NCBI GenBank assembly: GCA_964597315.1
Contig: CAZQXD010000050.1
Location: 1 to 31,479 of the forward strand
DNA length: 31,479 nucleotides
Source of the DNA: CAZQXD01 sp964597315
Lineage (GTDB): Bacteria > Pseudomonadota > Gammaproteobacteria > Competibacterales > Competibacteraceae
Direction of reading: 5' to 3'
The position numbers and the translations under genes were made by a program. Of the stretch, positions 16,369 to 24,072 are shown one piece after another. Every line of letters begins with the position of its first letter. Positions within the stretch are counted from its first letter, which is position 1. The notes beneath the pieces were generated by a model. That model had not been told where the DNA came from. It worked only from the letters and a program-made list of their open reading frames with translations, and ran no database searches.

Positions 16369-16598
16369 GACGGGTTCCTGTCGTGATGGACGATGCGGGT
16401 ATTGTCGGCCGTTGTATGGCTTTTGAACACTTCGTTTTGGAGGTGTAAGCGCCTGGAGGTGGGACGACCGTTGCCTATCCGTCAAGAACAGCAGGCTTTA
16501 GCATAGGGTGCATCGTGGTTGAGTCCACGAATGTCCGCAGCGCCACGCCATTCGGCTGTGTCGTACTGTCCACGGAACACTGGGGTCCCGTCAATAAC

Positions 16599-17603
16599 CT
16601 AAGCCACCTCCAGCACGATTTTTCCTATGTGCATCCCGGACTCCATCAGCCGGTGGGCCTGCTCCGCTTGTTTCAAGGGAAAAGTCTCGTGAATCACCGG
16701 TTTTACCGTACCCTCTTCCAATAGCGGCCAGACCCGCTCCCGCAAGGCATGGGCGATGATCGTTTTCTGGGCCACCGAACGGGGCCGCAGGGCGGAGCCG
16801 GTAACCGTTAACCGCTTGTGCATCAAGGGGGCCAGGCTTAGAGCCACCTTTGCTCCACGCAGAAAAGCGATCTGCACCAGCCTGCCTTCCAGCGCCAGCA
16901 CCTCCAGATTACGCTGCACATAGTCGCCACCCACCATATCCAGAATCAGGTCCACGCCCCGGTCATCGGTGAGCGCCTTGACGACCTGTACAAAATCCTC
17001 GTTCCGGTAATCAATGGCCCGCTCCGCCCCCAGTTCTTCGCACACCCGTTGTTTCTCGGGACCGCCAACGGTGGTGAATACCCGGGCCTCGAAGGCGCGA
17101 GCCAATTGAATCGCCGTCGTGCCAATACCACTCGCTCCACCATGCACCAGGAATCGCTCCCCTGGCTGCAAGCGGCCCCGTTCAAAGACATTCGTCCAGA
17201 CCGTGAAAAAGGTTTCTGGAATGGCGGCGGCCTGAATGAAATCCAAACCTTTGGGAATGGGCAGGCATTGCCCGGCGGGCGCCACGCAAAACTGCGCGTA
17301 GCCTCCCCCAGCCAGCAAGGCGCAGAGTTTGTCCCCGATTTTCCAGTCTTTGATTCCCTCGCCCACCGCCGCCACGGTGCCAGCCACTTCCAGCCCAGGC
17401 AACGGGGAAGCGCCTGGAGGCGGCGGATAGGCCCCCTGGCGTTGCAGACAGTCCGGGCGGTTGACACCGGCGGCGGCCACTCGGATCAACACCTCGCCGG
17501 GTCCGGCTTGGGGCAAGGGACGCTGGGCGGGCATCAGTACCTCTGGACCACCGGGCCGGGTGATTTCAACGGCCATCATCTGCTCGGGCAATGGTTTTGC
17601 CAT
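16599..17603 (-). CDS. NAD(P)H:quinone oxidoreductase, PIG3 family (zinc-free MDR)
   Basis: 334-aa medium-chain dehydrogenase/reductase of the quinone oxidoreductase type, closest in pattern to the PIG3 (TP53I3) group, reducing quinones or related carbonyls with NADPH. The N-terminal GroES-like domain has AAAGVNRPDCLQRQGAYPPP and PGLEVAGTVAAVGEG. The Rossmann domain has the nucleotide loop VHGGASGIGTTAIQLA, then GAERAIDYRNEDF and VDLILDMVGGDYVQRNLE. No structural or catalytic zinc ligands are seen, as expected. GGAG lies eight bases before the ATG. It is divergent from the histidine kinase gene across a 138-base gap. It precedes aroC on the same strand by 230 bases, so co-transcription is uncertain. 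Confidence 0.93.
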   Translation of the reverse strand: MAKPLPEQMMAVEITRPGGPEVLMPAQRPLPQAGPGEVLIRVAAAGVNRPDCLQRQGAYPPPPGASPLPGLEVAGTVAAVGEGIKDWKIGDKLCALLAGGGYAQFCVAPAGQCLPIPKGLDFIQAAAIPETFFTVWTNVFERGRLQPGERFLVHGGASGIGTTAIQLARAFEARVFTTVGGPEKQRVCEELGAERAIDYRNEDFVQVVKALTDDRGVDLILDMVGGDYVQRNLEVLALEGRLVQIAFLRGAKVALSLAPLMHKRLTVTGSALRPRSVAQKTIIAHALRERVWPLLEEGTVKPVIHETFPLKQAEQAHRLMESGMHIGKIVLEVA

Positions 17604-17741
17604 GGCACATTCTCCGCTTTTGGGATGTATTCATGGTAACCCGTGACGATGTCCGGCTAAAGAAACGCCCCGTGACTCCGACATCTTGAACCGCGACAAG
17701 CTGTTTCTTACCCGATCCAAGGCGTTTATACCCACGGGCTT

Positions 17742-19091
17742 ATGACGAATCCAACCCTACTGGCCTCTGAACCCATGTTCCCAGCCTTTGGGTTATTGTT
17801 GGTCGTGCTTGCAGTGCTGGGACTGTTGCTGCGCCAGTATCGACGCAAACAAACCGAAGAACGACAGTCACGTCTGACCCGCGACCGCTACGACCTGATC
17901 CTGGAGACCCTACCCTCCGCCCTGGTCGGGGTGGACGCCGGGGAGCGGGTTACCGATTGGAACCGGGCGGCGGAGAATCTGTTCGGCATCACCGCTGCCC
18001 GAGCCGTGGGTGCAAAGCTGGTGGATTTAGACATGCCCTGGGATGCTACCGAGGCATTGGAGCGGATCACCCATTGCCTGGGCCGGGTTACGGCCGGTGA
18101 CCCTGAAACCTTGCGCTTTACTCGTCGCGACGGCCGACAGGGCATTCTAGAAGCCACTATCGCTACCCTGGGCGGCCCCGGCACACCCGCCGGCTACGTC
18201 CTACTTTGCACCGATATCACCGAGCGAAAATTTCTGGAAACGCAGCTCGCCCAAGCTCAGAAACTGGAATCCATCGGTCAGTTGGCAGCGGGCATCGCCC
18301 ATGAGATCAACACCCCCACCCAATACATCGGTGACAATATCCGTTTTCTGCAGGATGGCTTCAAAGACTTGGGCCGGTTGCTGGAGGTCTATACAGAGCT
18401 AGAACGCCTAGCCCGCCATGGCCCGGTAGACCCTGCTTTGCTAGATAAGGCAGATCGGCTGAAAGGGGACCTGGACTTGGACTATTTGCGCCGGGAAATA
18501 CCAGGGGCCATCGAGCAGTCCCTAGAGGGGGTGGCCCGGGTCACGGAGATTGTCCAGGCCATGAAGCAGTTTTCACATCCCGGCGGCATCGAAAAAACGC
18601 CCACTAATCTCAATGCCGCTATCGCAAGCACCATTAACGTATCCCGCAATGAATGGAAATACGATGTCGAGATGAACACTGACCTGGACCCCGCATTGCC
18701 GACGGTGCCTTGCCTCGTTGGGGAGTTCAATCAGGCCGTATTAAATATCATTCTCAATGCCGTACACGCCATTATCGGGACTCGCCACCATAGCTCCAAG
18801 GACCCAGGCGCGGTGACCAAGGGTCGTATCAACATCCGTACTCGCGTGGAAGGCGAGTGGGCCGAGGTGCGTATTCAAGACACCGGCACCGGTATCCCAG
18901 CCAAGGACAGGGACCGAATCTTCGACCCCTTCTTCACCACCAAGGAGGTCGGCAAAGGCACGGGCCAGGGGCTAGCCATTGCCCATAACGTCATCGTCGG
19001 CAAGCACGGGGGCGCTATCACTTTCGAGACCGAAGAAGGGGTAGGCACCACATTCATTATCCGCCTGCCCTTGCACCCCCAAGAGGACTAA
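17742..19091 (+). CDS. PAS-domain sensor histidine kinase
   Basis: 449-aa kinase with one N-terminal membrane segment (about residues 13-30) and almost no periplasmic part, so the signal is likely sensed inside the cell or membrane. The PAS domain covers about 50-165 (LPSALVGVDAGERVTDWNRA, closing CTDITERK). The dimerisation and phospho-acceptor region has GIAHEINTPTQYIGDNI, with H187 as the expected phosphorylation site. The ATPase domain has the N-box NIILNAVHAI (N339), G1 DTGTGI (380-385), F-box FDPFFTTK (394-401) and G2 GTGQGLA (406-412). This is the NtrB-like class often paired with a detached regulator. The regulator gene starts 7 bases after its stop. Confidence 0.95.
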   Translation: MTNPTLLASEPMFPAFGLLLVVLAVLGLLLRQYRRKQTEERQSRLTRDRYDLILETLPSALVGVDAGERVTDWNRAAENLFGITAARAVGAKLVDLDMPWDATEALERITHCLGRVTAGDPETLRFTRRDGRQGILEATIATLGGPGTPAGYVLLCTDITERKFLETQLAQAQKLESIGQLAAGIAHEINTPTQYIGDNIRFLQDGFKDLGRLLEVYTELERLARHGPVDPALLDKADRLKGDLDLDYLRREIPGAIEQSLEGVARVTEIVQAMKQFSHPGGIEKTPTNLNAAIASTINVSRNEWKYDVEMNTDLDPALPTVPCLVGEFNQAVLNIILNAVHAIIGTRHHSSKDPGAVTKGRINIRTRVEGEWAEVRIQDTGTGIPAKDRDRIFDPFFTTKEVGKGTGQGLAIAHNVIVGKHGGAITFETEEGVGTTFIIRLPLHPQED

Positions 19092-19098
19092 TCGCCCC

Positions 19099-20307
19099 GT
19101 GGACAAACGCCGTATTCTGTTCGTGGACGATGAACCCAATGTACTACAGGCGTTACGGCGGATGCTGCACGGCATGCGGCAAGTCTGGGAAATGGTGTTT
19201 GTCACCGACCCTCGGCGGGGATTGGAGCTGCTGGATCAAGAGCATTTCGACGTTGTGATCTCGGATATGCGTATGCCGGTCATGGATGGAGGCCAGTTCC
19301 TATCGGAGGTGATGCGTCACCATCCCCATATTGTACGGATAGTACTTTCCGGCCACGCCGACCGGGAGTCCACCATGGAGGTGCTGAGCGTCACCCACCA
19401 GTTGCTGGCTAAACCCTGTGATCCGAACACCCTCAAGGCCACGGTGGGCCGCACCCTGGCGCTACGCAAGCTTCTTGACGGTGACACGCCCTTGAAAGCC
19501 CTGGTCTCGCGCCTGGAAACCCTGCCCTCCCTGCCCTCCCTATACGCCAAGATCGTTTTGGAACTGCAATGCGCCGAGGCCACCGTGGCCAGTGTGGCCG
19601 CGATCATTGCCGAAGACCCAGCCATGACCGCTAAAATCCTGCAACTGGTCAACTCCGCCTATTTCGGACTGCGACGCCAGATCTCCAGTTTGTCTCAGGC
19701 AGTGGGATTGCTGGGACTGGATACCATCAAGGCCCTGGTGCTCACCGCCCAGGTGTTCTCCCAATACGACCCAGAATTGATCCAAGTGCTCTCCGTGGAG
19801 GCGCTCTGGCAACATAGTACCCAGGTCGGCGCCTTGGCCCGGCGTATCGTCGAGTTGGAGGGGGGGTGCGAGGAAACGGCCAACGATGCCCTTATGGCAG
19901 GTCTGCTCCACGACTTGGGCAAACTGATCCTGGCCGCCAACCTGCCCAATATCTACGCCAAAATACAGCCATTGATGCAACGAGAGAATCTCGGACGTGT
20001 TGAGGCCGAAATCCGGCTATTCGGCGCCACCCACGGGGAAACTGGCGCCTATCTGCTGGGCTTGTGGGGACTACCGGAATCCATTGTCGAGGCCGTGGCC
20101 TACCATCACTACCCTCGCCATTGCACGTCCCGGCATCGGTTGGTGGTGGTGGCGGTTCACGTGGCCAATGACCTGAGCCATGAATTTACTCCCGACCTCC
20201 AGTGGTCCAGGGCCGCCCCCCTGGACCGCGAGTATCTTGAAGATGTGGGATTGGACAGGCGGTTGCCGGTGTGGCGTAGCACATGTCAACTACCCCTGGT
20301 CACGTAA
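19099..20307 (+). CDS. Response regulator with REC and HDOD domains
   Basis: 402-aa partner of the upstream kinase. The REC domain covers about 5-120: acidic pocket FVDDE (residues 8-12), phospho-acceptor D56 in ISDMRMPVMDG, and K105 in LLAKPCD. The HDOD domain covers about 135-355, starting SLPSLYAKI, then AEDPAMTAKILQLVNSAYFG and SSLSQAVGLLGLDTIKAL. An HD pair is retained (LLHDLGKL, H271-D272), with further histidines in ATHGETGAYLLG and AVAYHHYP; many HDOD proteins have lost these. The output is not DNA binding, since no helix-turn-helix is visible. GTG start at 19099, 7 bases after the kinase stop, so they form one operon. Whether the HD centre is a phosphodiesterase cannot be told. Confidence 0.94.
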   Translation: MDKRRILFVDDEPNVLQALRRMLHGMRQVWEMVFVTDPRRGLELLDQEHFDVVISDMRMPVMDGGQFLSEVMRHHPHIVRIVLSGHADRESTMEVLSVTHQLLAKPCDPNTLKATVGRTLALRKLLDGDTPLKALVSRLETLPSLPSLYAKIVLELQCAEATVASVAAIIAEDPAMTAKILQLVNSAYFGLRRQISSLSQAVGLLGLDTIKALVLTAQVFSQYDPELIQVLSVEALWQHSTQVGALARRIVELEGGCEETANDALMAGLLHDLGKLILAANLPNIYAKIQPLMQRENLGRVEAEIRLFGATHGETGAYLLGLWGLPESIVEAVAYHHYPRHCTSRHRLVVVAVHVANDLSHEFTPDLQWSRAAPLDREYLEDVGLDRRLPVWRSTCQLPLVT

Positions 20308-20355
20308 GTTGCCCACCTTCAGAGTCCACCCTGCCGCTAACGGCCACTGCCGCAG

Positions 20356-21126
20356 CTACGGTTCGCCGGGTTCCAAGCGATATTGCCCCATAATTCGCTG
20401 ATACACGCCGTTGGCCTTGATTTTCCTCAGGGCCAGATTGAACTCCCCTAACAGCAACAGGCCGCCAGGATAAACCTTGGAGACGATCAAAGCGTTCTGG
20501 TTACTCCTCAGGGGCTGTTCCAAAATCCCGAAGTTTTGCCGCTGCTCTGGAAAATACCGCTCGATCAGCCAGATGCCGGTCAGTTCGTTCATAGGAAATA
20601 GATCCAGACGACCGGCCCGCAGCTTGGCCAAGCCCACCAGATCCGAAGACGAAGGGTCTACCTCCAGACCGGCCTGGCGGAACATCTCTTCATACCAGTA
20701 GCCCGAGGCCATCCCGATCCGGTAAGAGCGCAGCTCGGTCAGATCATCATAGGCCACACCCCGCATCCGGTCACCGAAATAAAACCAGACATCCCGGCCC
20801 TCGATCAGTGGGTCCGAAAAGAAAAACCCGGCTTGGCGCTCCGGGGTCTTGGCATAAGGAAACGCGGCCCAGACCAGCCCGCCGCGCACCGACGCCTCGC
20901 AACGACGCCAGGGCAGAAAGCGAATATCGGCTTGCCGCCCCATTTCCCGAAACACCGCCTGGACCAATTCCACGGCCACGCCGCCGCCCGCCAACTGTTC
21001 ACCGGCATAGGGGGGCCACTCCCCGGTCGCCAAGGGGACGCTCAAGCCAGCCCCCCGGGTCGGCGCGGCACTCAACAACACCAGCACAGCAAGACATAAG
21101 CCTGACAACCGGATCGTTACACTCAT
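20356..21126 (-). CDS. Family 3 extracellular solute-binding protein (amino-acid type), orphan
   Basis: 256-aa periplasmic protein with a Sec signal peptide (about residues 1-26, MSVTIRLSGLCLAVLVLLSA). The fold follows ArtJ/HisJ-type binding proteins: LATGEWPPYAGEQLAGGGVA, VELVQAVFREMGRQADIRFL, PWRRCEASVRGGLVWAAFPY, RQAGFFFSDPLIEGRD, and LTELRSYRIGMASGYWYEEM. No permease or ATPase gene is beside it, so it may serve a distant transporter or act as a sensor; stand-alone family 3 proteins with the PWxR-type motif are common in such proteobacteria. It converges on the kinase/HDOD operon (48-base gap). The ligand is unknown. Confidence 0.88.
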   Translation of the reverse strand: MSVTIRLSGLCLAVLVLLSAAPTRGAGLSVPLATGEWPPYAGEQLAGGGVAVELVQAVFREMGRQADIRFLPWRRCEASVRGGLVWAAFPYAKTPERQAGFFFSDPLIEGRDVWFYFGDRMRGVAYDDLTELRSYRIGMASGYWYEEMFRQAGLEVDPSSSDLVGLAKLRAGRLDLFPMNELTGIWLIERYFPEQRQNFGILEQPLRSNQNALIVSKVYPGGLLLLGEFNLALRKIKANGVYQRIMGQYRLEPGEP

Positions 21127-21208
21127 CTACTCTCATCGCCTGACATCGGATTATGACTAGGTTAGGCCATCATCTTGATTCAGGAAATCCGCGCTGCCCC
21201 CAAAGCGA

Positions 21209-21499
21209 TCACCTCACCACGTCCAGCTCCCGCAACTTGCCCTCGATCAAGGGATGATCCGGCAGCAGCCGCTGGGCATGGGTATACTCCAACGTGGCCA
21301 TGAGCAGGTCTTTGCGGGCCTGATAGACCGTACCCCGATTGAAATGCACATTAGCCATCTCCCGAGGTGAGGGCAGCGAACACACGGCGGTGCAGGCGGC
21401 ATCGTCCCTATCGTGCGCGGTGCTAGCGGAACGCTCGGCCAGATCAGCCAAGGCCAGGCCGGAAGCAGCCAGAATCAACAAGGCGGCCAGGATACGCAT
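21209..21499 (-). CDS. Small secreted protein with one TPR-like repeat
   Basis: 96-aa protein of unknown function. A Sec signal peptide covers residues 1-18 (MRILAALLILAASGLALA). The mature part has two cysteines close together (ACTAVC, able to form a disulfide) and then a segment resembling a single tetratricopeptide repeat (MANVHFNRGTVYQARKDLLM through TLEYTHAQRLLPDHPLI). AGGAG lies eight bases before the ATG, which supports real translation. It lies 82 bases upstream of the orphan solute-binding protein on the same strand and may share its transcript. One repeat is too short to be a full TPR domain, so it may dimerise or dock on a partner; this is inference. Confidence 0.75.
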   Translation of the reverse strand: MRILAALLILAASGLALADLAERSASTAHDRDDAACTAVCSLPSPREMANVHFNRGTVYQARKDLLMATLEYTHAQRLLPDHPLIEGKLRELDVVR

Positions 21500-21691
21500 G
21501 ATCGTTTTCTCCTACGTGTTCATTCAGTGTGCCTAGAATGCAGCCGCCGGATTTCAAGATAATGTCACGAGGCAATGAAAGGGTTTCCTTTGTTTCAACG
21601 CCTCGGCACAACCCCAAGTGGCCACCGCTGCGCTAAGATAGCCGCCATCGCCGCCCAGGGGCGGCGGTTGGGACTGACCCGGGAGACGCCC

Positions 21692-22498
21692 ATGAGACAC
21701 GCCCTGAAACTGGATGAACACGGCATTGGCCGTCTGGAAGCGATTTACCGGACCCCGGACATGGCGGCCCAGCGCCAGGAGGTGCTGCGCCGACTGAACC
21801 TGCAAAAGGGCGAGCATGTCCTGGATATCGGCTGCGGCCCTGGCTTCCTGGCCGCCGAGATGGCGACCAAGGTCGGTCCCACCGGTCAGGTCCGCGGTAT
21901 CGACTTCAGCGAGCCGATGCTAACCATGGCCCGCCGCCGCTGCCGGGATCTGGGCTGGACCAGCTTTCTGGGAGCCTTCGCCAGCGAGCTGCCCTACGTC
22001 AACGAGCGTTTCGACGTGGCCGTGGCGGTTCAGGTCTACGGCTATCTCCATGATCTGGAGCACGCCGTGGCCGAGTTGTACCGGGTGTTGCGACCCGGGG
22101 GCCGGGCGCTGATCCTGGACAGCGACTGGGACTCCCTAGTCTGGCAGGCCATCGACCGGGGGCGGATGGGGCGGGTGTTGACAGCCTGGAATCAGCACCA
22201 GCCCCACCCGGACCTGCCCCGCCTGCTGACGCCTCTGCTGCGGCGAACCGGCTTCGAAATTCTGGACCGAGCGGTGTTCCCCTTATTCAACCCCGACTAC
22301 CGGGAGGACGCTTACAGTCACGGCCTGATGGAGGCCATCCGCGACTTCGTGCCTGGCCTAAAGGACCTGGACGAGGCCGAAGTGGAGGCTTGGGCGGCGG
22401 AGCAGCGAACCTTGGGGGAACAGGGTGAGTTTTTCTTCAGCCTCAACCGCTATCTGTTTCTGGTGCGCCGCCCCGAGGGCCTGACGCATCCAGCTTGA
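21692..22498 (+). CDS. SAM-dependent class I methyltransferase (UbiE-like)
   Basis: 268-aa methyltransferase. Motif I, the SAM-binding loop, is VLDIGCGPGFLAAEMA; motif II region VRGIDFSEPMLTMARRR; post-motif SELPYVNERFDVAVAVQVYG; motif III ELYRVLRPGGRALILDSDWD. The C-terminal half is family-specific and does not reveal the substrate. I take ATG 21692 (GGGAG upstream, family-like N-terminus MRHALKLDEHGIGRLEAIYR); an ATG at 21575 in the same frame would add 39 residues without homology. It is the only + gene between the HDOD regulator and the left end of the car-region genes, and its stop is followed at once by a 14-base tandem repeat. Confidence 0.9.
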   Translation: MRHALKLDEHGIGRLEAIYRTPDMAAQRQEVLRRLNLQKGEHVLDIGCGPGFLAAEMATKVGPTGQVRGIDFSEPMLTMARRRCRDLGWTSFLGAFASELPYVNERFDVAVAVQVYGYLHDLEHAVAELYRVLRPGGRALILDSDWDSLVWQAIDRGRMGRVLTAWNQHQPHPDLPRLLTPLLRRTGFEILDRAVFPLFNPDYREDAYSHGLMEAIRDFVPGLKDLDEAEVEAWAAEQRTLGEQGEFFFSLNRYLFLVRRPEGLTHPA

Positions 22499-22540
22499 GC
22501 CGTGAGCGGCCAGCCGTGGGCGGCCAGCCGTGGGCGGCCA
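22499..22540. repeat. Three tandem copies of a 14-base repeat
   Basis: Unit GCCGTGGGCGGCCA, three copies end to end at 22499-22512, 22513-22526 and 22527-22540. Copies 2 and 3 are identical; copy 1 has A in place of one G (GCCGTGAGCGGCCA). It begins immediately after the methyltransferase TGA stop and lies in the convergent gap to the FMN reductase. Each unit contains a GGCC core and the array could fold, but no T-tract makes it a terminator. Confidence 0.9.
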
Positions 22541-22581
22541 TGGCTTCGAAGTTCCAGCCGCCGCTTGATATTCTTTCCGGC

Positions 22582-23148
22582 TCAGCCAGGCGCGGTCGGT
22601 TTACCCACGAAGTCCGCGAAGGCCGCCAGAAACGCTCCTAGGCGCTGGCGTTGGGCCGCGTCCGCCAACTGACCGCTGTTATCGAACGCTTTGTGGGCGG
22701 CGGCCACGTAGAACTTCTGCCCGAACCAGAGGCGGGCGCCTAGGGCGCGCAACACCGGCAGCCAGGCATTCTGGGCGAGAAGGGTGCCAAAACCACCGGG
22801 CGTGGCCCCGAGCAACGCCACCGGTTTGTCGCCGAACACCCGGGAGATGTCCGCAGGAGGCCGGGACAGCCAGTCAATGGCGTTCTTGAACACGCCGGGG
22901 ATGGAATTGTTGTACTCGGGGGTAATCAGCAGCAGGCCGTCGGCGGCGGCGATCCGGTCTTTCAAGACCTGAACCGGCTGGGGAATGCCCTCGCTGGCTT
23001 CCAGGTCGCCGTCGTACAGAGGAATGCCCTGGATCGAGGCCACCTCCACGGTCACCCCATCCGGGGCTAGGTGGGCCGCCGCCCGGGCCAGGGCGGCGTT
23101 GAACGAAGCTTGGCGGAGGCTGCCCGGCAAGGCTAGAAGCGTGGTCAT
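22582..23148 (-). CDS. NADPH-dependent FMN reductase (ChrR/YieF-like flavoprotein)
   Basis: 188-aa flavodoxin-fold protein expected to bind FMN and reduce quinones, metals or azo compounds with NAD(P)H. The FMN phosphate loop is PGSLRQASFN (residues 8-17), and the second signature is TPEYNNSIPGVFKNAIDWLS. GDKPVALLGATPGGFGTLLA is the usual third block. Its length fits the family (about 180-190). GGAG lies upstream of the ATG. It follows the HD-domain gene by 71 bases on the same strand and may be read with it. The specific substrate is unknown. Confidence 0.92.
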   Translation of the reverse strand: MTTLLALPGSLRQASFNAALARAAAHLAPDGVTVEVASIQGIPLYDGDLEASEGIPQPVQVLKDRIAAADGLLLITPEYNNSIPGVFKNAIDWLSRPPADISRVFGDKPVALLGATPGGFGTLLAQNAWLPVLRALGARLWFGQKFYVAAAHKAFDNSGQLADAAQRQRLGAFLAAFADFVGKPTAPG

Positions 23149-23219
23149 CGGCTATTCTCCCACAGGATCGGTGTTTTGCAGAGCTTAGACCAGACCCCAG
23201 GTGCGCGCTCCGCCAGAGC

Positions 23220-23825
23220 CTATAGCAGACCCTCGGTCTCCTCCTCGACCGCCTCCAAAAACGCCCGCAGTACCGCCACCCGTCGCTCCCCGAGCCGCCG
23301 GGCCGACTCCAGGCGCAGCCGACCGGGCAAGTCCTCCAGGCTCTGGCGTAGGGCCGCCACGGTCTGGGCATGGGTGGGATAGCGGCTGTCACGGCCGGTC
23401 TTGCTCACCGTGCGCAGCACTCCCACCGCCCCCAATTGCTCCAGGATGTCAGCGTCCCGCAGCAGTTGTCCCTCCAGGGTCTCGGGCGAGCCGGAGGGCA
23501 GATGGCTTTGAATGGCCGCCACCACCGCCGGGATCTTGGTCTCGGGAAAGCCGAAACGGCGCAACAGCCCGGGCGCCTCCCGGGCCGCGTAGGCCACATT
23601 ATCCCAGTCCGCCAGGGCCACCGGGTCTTCCGGCCGGTGACCCACGAACACCCCCAGATCATGGAGCCAGGCGGCGGCGTAGAGTACATCGTCGTCGTAG
23701 TTCTGCTCTCTGGCGATCTCGCGGGCCAGCCGGTAGAGCCGAGGCTGATGGCTGAACTTGTCCGGCGGCCGGGCCTGGTCGCGGATGTAGTTAGCGATGG
23801 CGCTACGGTAGTCGCTGTCCGTCAT
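23220..23825 (-). CDS. HD-domain phosphohydrolase-like protein
   Basis: 201-aa HD superfamily protein. Metal ligands appear in order: H26 (FSHQPRLYRLA), H55-D56 (AAWLHDLG), H108 (IQSHLPSG) and D124/D126 (LLRDADILEQLG), so the catalytic site looks intact. This is the layout of stand-alone HD hydrolases such as YedJ/YpgQ, thought to act on small nucleotides; the substrate here is unknown. The start is uncertain: ATG 23825 is used, but a GTG at 23888 in the same frame would add 21 residues, and neither has a good ribosome site. It lies directly downstream of the tRNA-Val terminator and upstream of the FMN reductase gene. Confidence 0.87.
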   Translation of the reverse strand: MTDSDYRSAIANYIRDQARPPDKFSHQPRLYRLAREIAREQNYDDDVLYAAAWLHDLGVFVGHRPEDPVALADWDNVAYAAREAPGLLRRFGFPETKIPAVVAAIQSHLPSGSPETLEGQLLRDADILEQLGAVGVLRTVSKTGRDSRYPTHAQTVAALRQSLEDLPGRLRLESARRLGERRVAVLRAFLEAVEEETEGLL

Positions 23826-23893
23826 GGGGGCATGGCCGGGCTGTGGGAGGGATGTTTCATCAGTTCTTGCGCTGAGATCAGGTTGCACATACG

Positions 23894-23921
23894 AAAAAAG
23901 CCCGGTCGGAGACCGGGCTTT
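23894..23921 (-). terminator. Intrinsic terminator of the tRNA-Val gene
   Basis: On the minus strand AGCCCGGTC and GACCGGGCT pair perfectly over nine bases with a three-base loop (TCC), followed by a run of Ts. It lies about 20 bases past the 3' end of tRNA-Val, separating it from the HD-domain gene. Confidence 0.93.
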
Positions 23922-23940
23922 CGGGTACTACTGATTGAAT

Positions 23941-24015
23941 TGGTGGGCGGTGCTGGGATTGAACCAGCGACCCCTGCCGTGTGAAGGCAGTGCTCTCCCG
24001 CTGAGCTAACCGCCC
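23941..24015 (-). tRNA. tRNA-Val (anticodon CAC)
   Basis: Minus strand gives a full cloverleaf: acceptor GGGCGGT paired with ACCGCCC, D-arm AGCTCAGCGGGAGAGC, anticodon stem CTGCC/GGCAG with loop TTCACAC (anticodon CAC, reading GUG), T-arm with GGTTCAATCC, and an encoded 3' CCA. It has its own promoter and terminator, so it is a single-gene unit. It recognises only GUG, duplicating part of the range of the usual tRNA-Val(UAC). Confidence 0.97.
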
Positions 24016-24029
24016 GACTGAGGCCGCGC

Positions 24030-24058
24030 ATATTAATCGCCTCATCCGGCCACGTCAA
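24030..24058 (-). promoter_or_regulatory. Sigma-70 promoter of tRNA-Val
   Basis: TTGACG (-35, 24053-24058), 17-base spacer, TAATAT (-10, 24030-24035) on the minus strand. A GC-rich stretch (GCGCGGCC) follows the -10, as at stringently controlled stable-RNA promoters. It ends about 15 bases before the mature tRNA 5' end. Confidence 0.85.
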
Positions 24059-24072
24059 GGGTTGGGTGATGC

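Noticed and set aside
16369..16485. 39-residue N-terminal extension of AroC
   Set aside because: The family begins at MSGNSFGK (ATG 16368), which has its own ribosome site; the extension has no similarity.
22499..22540. CRISPR-like array
   Set aside because: Repeats are 14 bases, directly abutting with no spacers, and no cas genes are nearby.
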